Translations under genes and position numbers: made by a program
Assembly (NCBI RefSeq): GCF_009830125.1
Contig: NZ_WUPT01000001.1
Location: 1,240,001-1,304,000, forward strand
Length of the DNA stretch: 64,000 nt
Direction: 5' to 3'
DNA from: Kangsaoukella pontilimi
GTDB lineage: Bacteria; Pseudomonadota; Alphaproteobacteria; Rhodobacterales; Rhodobacteraceae
Notes under the pieces: model-generated
Seen by the model: only the letters and a program-made list of their open reading frames with translations
Databases searched by the model: none
What the model was told of the DNA's origin: nothing
Shown here: positions 59,132 through 64,000 of the stretch, in pieces
Layout: every line of letters begins with the position of its first letter
How positions within the stretch are numbered: position 1 is the first letter of the stretch

Positions 59132-59734
59132 TCAGACCAGCCGCCGGTCCCGCGCGATCATTGCGGCCTGCGTCCGGTTCTTTGCGTCCAGCTTCCGGCA
59201 CAGAGACTTCACATGGAGTTTGATCGTGACTTCCTGCAGGCCCAGGTCTCGCGCGATCTCCTTGTTCGACTTGCCATCGGCAAGCCCTCTGACGACCTGC
59301 ATTTCCCGCGTACTCAGGTCTCCGGCCGGATCAGAGGCATCCTGCTGAATAAAGTCGTAAGGGATGAACACCTCGCCCGACACCATCAGGCGGATTGCAT
59401 TGACCATGGACCTGGCGGCGAGCGTCTTCGGCACGAAACCCGCAGCCCCCACCGCGATCGCCTCTCTCGCGACAGCAGGAGATGCCGTACCGGACAGGAT
59501 CGCAATCGGTGTCGCCCCCGAGGACGCCTTCATCCGGTCGACACCGATCAGACCGTCCATGCCCGGCATGTTATAGTCCAGCAGCACGAGATCGAACGGC
59601 CCTTCGGCCGCCATGACATCAAGAGCATCATCGAGGCTATCCGCGACCGACGCGTCGCCCAGACCCTCGCTTTTCAGGAACAGAGCGATGGTCTCGCGAA
59701 CCAGATCGTGATCATCTGCAATCAGAATGCGCAT
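59132..59734 (-). CDS. LuxR/NarL family response regulator
   Basis: A 200-residue two-domain response regulator. The receiver (1-about 120) has the acidic pocket in LIADDHD, the phospho-acceptor Asp53 in LVLLDYNMPGMDG and the Lys in GFVPKTLA. The LuxR helix-turn-helix (about 137-195) has LSTREMQVVRGLADGKSNKE and DLGLQEVTIKLHVKSLCRKL. ATG 59734 gives the exact receiver start. It diverges from the periplasmic protein and hybrid kinase genes, which are its probable partners. The 251 bases between contain GCATATGC and GTATATGC repeats (59888-59915) that could be its site. Confidence 0.9.
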   Translation of the reverse strand: MRILIADDHDLVRETIALFLKSEGLGDASVADSLDDALDVMAAEGPFDLVLLDYNMPGMDGLIGVDRMKASSGATPIAILSGTASPAVAREAIAVGAAGFVPKTLAARSMVNAIRLMVSGEVFIPYDFIQQDASDPAGDLSTREMQVVRGLADGKSNKEIARDLGLQEVTIKLHVKSLCRKLDAKNRTQAAMIARDRRLV

Positions 59735-59985
59735 ACTGCCCTGCATCGAATGGGTTGGGCACGTCTCACAAATCACTCGTGAAATAAAGCCGTTGTCTGA
59801 AATACCTGAAAGTAGCCTAGGATAAAACACGACCCCGACGCAAATGCCTTAAGCCCCCGGCGGAACGGATTTTCTCCTCGGCACAGAGCATATGCTTTCG
59901 TATAGGAGTATATGCATTAGTACGCATGACAGTATCCTTCCGATATGTCAGGGTCTGTCCAAACTTGAATGATGGGACGCCGGAC

Positions 59986-60456
59986 ATGAATGCTGTTCGA
60001 CGCATATTGGTTATTCTGGCGGCTCTTTTGGCTCCGGTCGCCGCCACGGCCAGCGATACGCTGCTCACTCTGCACGCCCACGGCATGGATCACCACTACG
60101 ACCTGAGCGCGCTTCAGGCCTTCGACCATGTCGAATTCACCACGTCAACGATTTGGACCGAAGGACCGCAAACCTTCCGGGGCGTGCCCCTGGCCGCTCT
60201 GATCAAGGATGCAGGTGTCACGGAAGGTACGATTATCGCCACGGCGATCAACGACTATTCCGCCGAGATTCCGTTTGAAGAGATCGGACCGGACGCGCCG
60301 ATCCTGGCATATCACCGGAATGGCGCGACAATGCCGATCCGTGACAAAGGTCCGCTCTGGCTGGTTTACCCCTATGATCAGGAAAGCGCCTTCCGCTCGG
60401 AAATAATCTATTCGCGCAGCGTGTGGCAGCTTGACCGCCTTGCCGTCGACCCCTGA
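59986..60456 (+). CDS. Small periplasmic protein with molybdopterin-oxidoreductase fold, cysteine-free
   Basis: 156 residues from ATG 59986. Signal peptide MNAVRRILVILAALLAPVAA (cleavage after TAS near 23). The mature part resembles the Moco-binding domain of the sulfite oxidase superfamily: TFRGVPLAALIKDAGVTEGT, TAINDYSAEIPFEEI, ILAYHRNGATMPIRDKGPLW and LVYPYD. It has no cysteine at all, so the thiolate that holds molybdenum is missing. It overlaps the hybrid kinase gene by 26 bases. I read it as a ligand- or cofactor-sensing partner of the kinase and not an enzyme; that is inference. Confidence 0.72.
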   Translation: MNAVRRILVILAALLAPVAATASDTLLTLHAHGMDHHYDLSALQAFDHVEFTTSTIWTEGPQTFRGVPLAALIKDAGVTEGTIIATAINDYSAEIPFEEIGPDAPILAYHRNGATMPIRDKGPLWLVYPYDQESAFRSEIIYSRSVWQLDRLAVDP

Positions 60457-63025
60457 CATCACATCTCACCAGAGACCGACGCGGCGGAGGAAGTTTCTTT
60501 TCGGGGCCGCCCTTGTTTCTGCATCCCTCGCGTTGGGCATCGGGATGCTGTGGCTCCTCAGTGCGAACGCGCGCGACAAGATCGATCAACTGGCGACGGC
60601 CAACGCCGACAGCATGCAATGGTCTCTTGCGCAGTTCGAGGTCGAGTACCTGGTTCTGCGGACAACGACGGAAGCGGCACAAAACGGAACCCAGACACTG
60701 GACGAGGTGAGACGGCGCTTCGACGTGTTCTACTCTCGTGTCGGGACGGTCAAATCCTCTGCAGCCTTTCAGACCATCCTCGCGACAGAAGACGTCTCCC
60801 AAGCGATGGAGCGGGTCGATGCGTTTCTCAGCGAGGTCGCGCCGCTTATCGACGGGGACGATCCGGCATTGCGCGCCGCTCTGCCCGGCATCTCGTCAGA
60901 CCTTGTGTCCCTGCACACCGAGCTCAGGACGATTGCCCTTGTCGGCGTGCGGGTCTTCGCAGGCCGGGCCGAGGCTCAACGCCTTGCCGTGGCCGACGCT
61001 CTCAGGGACCTGGCGATTATCGCGCTTGCCCTCCTCACGGGGCTTCTGACCGTCTTTACTATCTTGCTAGCGCTGATCCGGGCCTCGCAGCGTCAGAACG
61101 ACCAAATCCTGACCGCGCAGCAAAGGCTGCAGGCGATCATATCCACGTCGCTCGACGCCATTCTTGTGACGGATGAGAACGGTCTCATCCTCGACTACAA
61201 CGGCGCTGCCGAAGTGATTTTCGGCCACAGTCGCGAGGACGTTGTCGGGACATCCGTCAACTTGCTTCTGGTGGCCGATCACGCCCATGGCAGCCCGGAG
61301 AACCCGATGGCGCGCTACCGCAAGGACAGCGAACGGCGCATGTCGGGCCGTGACCTGATGCGTCTTCAGGCGCGGCGGCGCGACGGCTCCCTGTTCCCGG
61401 TCGAACTCTCGGTAGGCACCGCCGCCGGCCCCGAAAGCGATGTACTGGTCTTCTTCATTCGGGACATCTCGTTCCGGCTGCGAAGCGAGAACGAACTGGT
61501 CATCGCGCGGGACCGCGCCGTGGCGGGCGAAAAGGCCAAGGCCGAGCTTCTCGCTGTGATGAGCCACGAAATGCGGACGCCTCTCAATGGCATTCTGGGC
61601 ACGCTACAGCTTCTGGAAGAGACTGACCTGACGCCTCGTCAGCGCCGCTTCGTCGATGCGATGAACACATCGGGCCAGACGCTGCAATCTCACGTGAACA
61701 ACGTGCTCGATATCTCGCGGCTCGATGCGGGTATGGGCGTCACCACGACGGCGCCTTTTGCCCTTTTGCAGCTGACGCGCGACGTGATCGAGACGCTCCG
61801 CGCCGAGGCCGAACTACGGGGCAACCGTCTGGAATACCGCAGTTTCGGCAGCGGGCTGGACGCCGTCAAAGGCGACGAGGACAGGCTGCGCCAGATCCTC
61901 ATCAACCTCTTGGGCAACGCGATCAAGTTCACGGAAGATGGCGAAATCTCCGTGGAAATCGAACGCCTGGCCGACAGCGATATCGTCGAGCTGCGGGTGG
62001 CAGACACCGGAATAGGCATCGACGCGGGCGAAACGGCGCGGATATTCGACGATTTCGTCACGCTCGATCCCTCTTTCCAGCGCGTCGCCGAAGGTACGGG
62101 GCTGGGCCTCGGTATCGTCCGGCGTCTTGTCGCGCTGCTGGATGGCGAGATCGGCGTCGAAAGCGAACCGGGCGAAGGCAGTCTGTTCTGGGTCCGGCTC
62201 CCGCTTGCCCCCACCGACGAGGACTTTTCCGCACCGGATGAACCGCTGCAGCGCCCGAACCGACCGCTCGCGGGCCAGTGCCGCTCCGTCCTTGTCGTCG
62301 AGGATAACGAGATCAACCGCATGGTCGTCCGCGAAATGCTGGAGCAGCAAGGCTGTCATGTAACCGAGGCGGTGGACGGTGCGGAAGGGCTGGCCATCGC
62401 TGGGGAAAATCGCTTCGACCTGATCCTGATGGACATCAGCATGCCGCGCCTCGACGGACTCGGTGCCGGCAAGGCAATCCGCGAGGGCGACGGACCGAAC
62501 CGGGAGACTCCGATCGTCGCGCTGACCGCCCATGCGCTTCCCGAAGACATCGAGCGTTTTCTGCAGCTCGGCATGGATCATGTGCTGACAAAGCCGCTCG
62601 CCCGCTCCGATCTGATCGCGGTTCTCGATGCCACGCGCGGCAAGGCACCCGAGACTGTGACGCCAAGTCCCGGCTCACGCACCGAGCTTGAAGCCCTGCT
62701 GGGGGATGATGCCGCGCGGTCGCTTCTCGAACGTGTCCGCGTCGAGGTGCGGAACGGTCTGGACGACATCCGACGCATGAACCGGGACCGGTCCTCTGGA
62801 CACACGATCGCAGCCCTTGCACACCGCCTTGCAGGCTCTGCGGCACTGGCGGGACATGAACGGCTCCGCGAACATCTGCTGGCCTTGGAGGCCGCTGCCG
62901 CCTCAGGGCGGGACATCGATGCGCATCTGGTCGACGCTGAGGCAGCGTTGACCGATCTGGAGAGAGAGGACGAAGTCGCCGGTAGCGGCATCACCCTTCA
63001 AAGCGGATTTACCGCCGGACGGTAA
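60431..63025 (+). CDS. Hybrid sensor histidine kinase with PAS, REC and HPt domains
   Basis: 864 residues. TM1 about 22-44, a periplasmic helical domain of about 145 residues, TM2 about 193-217, PAS 232-350, then HisKA with phospho-His379 in MSHEMRTPLNGILG. The HATPase (about 480-592) has INLLGNAIKF, ADTGIGI and GTGLGLGIVRRLV. The receiver with Asp668 is in LILMDISMPRLDG, and the HPt with His798 in ALAHRLAGSAALAG. All relay residues are intact, giving a His-Asp-His chain that can end on the LuxR regulator at 59132. The start is probably TTG 60431 (next in-frame candidate TTG 60440), inside the preceding gene, implying translational coupling. Confidence 0.9.
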   Translation: MTALPSTPDITSHQRPTRRRKFLFGAALVSASLALGIGMLWLLSANARDKIDQLATANADSMQWSLAQFEVEYLVLRTTTEAAQNGTQTLDEVRRRFDVFYSRVGTVKSSAAFQTILATEDVSQAMERVDAFLSEVAPLIDGDDPALRAALPGISSDLVSLHTELRTIALVGVRVFAGRAEAQRLAVADALRDLAIIALALLTGLLTVFTILLALIRASQRQNDQILTAQQRLQAIISTSLDAILVTDENGLILDYNGAAEVIFGHSREDVVGTSVNLLLVADHAHGSPENPMARYRKDSERRMSGRDLMRLQARRRDGSLFPVELSVGTAAGPESDVLVFFIRDISFRLRSENELVIARDRAVAGEKAKAELLAVMSHEMRTPLNGILGTLQLLEETDLTPRQRRFVDAMNTSGQTLQSHVNNVLDISRLDAGMGVTTTAPFALLQLTRDVIETLRAEAELRGNRLEYRSFGSGLDAVKGDEDRLRQILINLLGNAIKFTEDGEISVEIERLADSDIVELRVADTGIGIDAGETARIFDDFVTLDPSFQRVAEGTGLGLGIVRRLVALLDGEIGVESEPGEGSLFWVRLPLAPTDEDFSAPDEPLQRPNRPLAGQCRSVLVVEDNEINRMVVREMLEQQGCHVTEAVDGAEGLAIAGENRFDLILMDISMPRLDGLGAGKAIREGDGPNRETPIVALTAHALPEDIERFLQLGMDHVLTKPLARSDLIAVLDATRGKAPETVTPSPGSRTELEALLGDDAARSLLERVRVEVRNGLDDIRRMNRDRSSGHTIAALAHRLAGSAALAGHERLREHLLALEAAAASGRDIDAHLVDAEAALTDLEREDEVAGSGITLQSGFTAGR

Positions 63026-63172
63026 CACTGTGAGTGTGTTTGGCATGGTCCGCAGGGCCGCCACTCTCTCCGCGCGGTCCTTCCTCATGACGGCTTTCGC
63101 CGATGCCGTTTCCCGGTTCCCCAGCCCGCCAAACACTTCTATCGTCGTGCCGTGAAGCACAGGAACGGCTTG

Positions 63173-64000
63173 ATGGCACAGGACTATTACACTCCAAGGG
63201 GCGGTCACCCCGGACAGGATCAGCTTCTGACGGGACGCGCTGTCTTCACCGAGGCATATGCCGTCATTCCGAAGGGCGTGATGCGCGACATCGTGACAAG
63301 CACCCTGCCCGGCTGGCGTGACACAAGGGCCTGGATCCTTGCCCGTCCCCTCTCGGGCTTCGCCGAAACCTTCGCTCAACTCATCGTCGAGGTCGCGCCG
63401 GGCGGCGGGGCCGACGCGCCCGAACCCGACCCGATGGGCGAAGGCGTGGTCTTCGTCACGTCCGGCGCAGGCCGGCTCAGCATCTCCGGCGCGGATCACG
63501 ACCTGTCGCCCGGAAGCTACGCCTACCTGCCCCCTGGTACCGACTGGAGCATTCAGGCCAGCGGCGACGGGCCGCTCAGCTTTCACTGGGTTCGTAAGGC
63601 CTACGAGCCTGTCCCGGGCCTCGACACGCCCCCCGCCTTCGTCACAAGCGACAAGGACGTGGCGCCGACCCCCATGCCGGACACAGACGGCAGATGGGCC
63701 ACGACGCGCTTTGTCTCGCCGGACGATCTCCGCCACGACATGCATGTGAACATCGTGACCTTTCAGCCCGGCGCGTCGATCCCCTTCCTCGAGACCCATG
63801 TCATGGAGCACGGGCTCTATGTGCTCGAGGGCAAGGCGGTCTACCGGCTGAACCGTGACTGGGTCGAGGTCGAGGCGGGTGACTTCATGTGGCTCCGCGC
63901 CTTCTGCCCGCAGGCCTGCTACGCGGGTGGCCCCGGGCCCTTCCGCTATCTGCTCTACAAGGACGTGAACCGGCACCCGAAGCTACGTTTGGGCGGCTGA
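63173..64000 (+). CDS. (S)-ureidoglycine aminohydrolase
   Basis: A 275-residue bicupin enzyme. It releases ammonia from (S)-ureidoglycine, giving ureidoglycolate, in allantoin breakdown. N-terminal cupin: LIVEVAPGGGADAPEPDPMG and GAGRLSISGADHDLSPGSYAYLPPG. C-terminal cupin with the Mn ligands: GASIPFLETHVMEHGLYVLEGKA (Glu, His, His) and the distal Gln/His near FCPQACYAGG. It ends LLYKDVNRHPKL, typical of UGHY/AllE. ATG 63173 has AGGA before it; GTG 63152 would add seven residues. The stop is the last codon of the window. It is probably the first gene of a purine or allantoin operon beyond the edge. Confidence 0.88.
   Translation: MAQDYYTPRGGHPGQDQLLTGRAVFTEAYAVIPKGVMRDIVTSTLPGWRDTRAWILARPLSGFAETFAQLIVEVAPGGGADAPEPDPMGEGVVFVTSGAGRLSISGADHDLSPGSYAYLPPGTDWSIQASGDGPLSFHWVRKAYEPVPGLDTPPAFVTSDKDVAPTPMPDTDGRWATTRFVSPDDLRHDMHVNIVTFQPGASIPFLETHVMEHGLYVLEGKAVYRLNRDWVEVEAGDFMWLRAFCPQACYAGGPGPFRYLLYKDVNRHPKLRLGG

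Noticed and set aside
59888-59915. GCATATGC and GTATATGC repeats as a defined operator
   Set aside because: They are short, imperfect and unsupported by another copy; noted under the response regulator only.
63026-63172. Small gene or strong terminator after the hybrid kinase
   Set aside because: No frame with a ribosome site and no stem longer than four pairs (ACCG/CGGT) was found in this gap.

Overview
This window is GC-rich, densely coded DNA that most likely comes from an alphaproteobacterium of the Rhodobacterales (Roseobacter/Paracoccus type). The main reasons are a complete Paracoccus-type sox cluster that includes soxCD, a glycine-dependent 5-aminolevulinate synthase (the alphaproteobacterial route to heme), a UrtABCDE urea transporter and many ABC-coupled catabolic operons. 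I saw no rRNA, tRNA, CRISPR array, phage or insertion sequence, and no gene-free stretch longer than 300 bases.

Layout. (1) 1-12100, minus strand: one long, tightly coupled operon. It holds an SDR fragment, a two-subunit UxaA-type dehydratase, two enolase-superfamily dehydratases, an RraA-type aldolase, a rhamnose mutarotase, a complete carbohydrate ABC importer, a CaiB-type CoA-transferase, a signal-less protein resembling a solute-binding protein, and a MaoC hydratase. A second MaoC gene and a Gfo/Idh/MocA oxidoreductase diverge from it (12229-13742), and an IclR regulator follows. The set reads as uptake and breakdown of a (deoxy)sugar acid plus an unexplained CoA-linked branch. (2) 14637-15715: a RES-Xre toxin-antitoxin pair with its own operator. 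(3) 15786-25773: an amino-sugar (N-acetylmuramate/N-acetylglucosamine) regulon. murQ and an ABC importer run leftward; a BadF-type kinase, a GntR regulator, a SIS-type deaminase and nagA run rightward. Both arms carry a GGTAT-N6-GGTAT operator. (4) 25778-27101: two 5'-truncated, divergent gene remnants joined head to head, which looks like a deletion scar. (5) 27188-30829: a five-PAS GGDEF-EAL protein.

(6) 30859-47870: the sox (thiosulfate/sulfide oxidation) locus. soxG, soxH and a YeeE/YedE transporter are on the plus strand. soxVW, soxXYZA and soxBCDEF, followed by a DUF302 gene and hemA, are on the minus strand. soxS, soxR and soxT are on the plus strand. An AT-rich motif, ATTC-N8-GAAT, stands at the head of soxG, soxB and soxX and, with one mismatch, between soxV and soxS. 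It is the probable SoxR operator. (7) 47881-54015: urtABCDE, minus strand. (8) 54306-59124: a small exported protein, a dimethylglycine-dehydrogenase-like flavoprotein, and an FCD-type GntR regulator with an AbrB-type membrane protein. (9) 59132-63025: a phosphorelay made of a LuxR response regulator, a cysteine-free periplasmic protein with a molybdopterin-oxidoreductase fold, and a hybrid kinase. (10) 63173-64000: (S)-ureidoglycine aminohydrolase, ending with the window.

The best candidates for new biology are the signal-less SBP-like protein tied to CoA-transferase and MaoC genes (with a broken second copy at 25.8 kb), the SoxR operator set, hemA inside a sox operon, the SoxH-type hydrolase without its zinc motif, and the cysteine-free Moco-fold protein paired with a hybrid kinase. 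All functional statements come from reading motifs and gene order; no database search was run.
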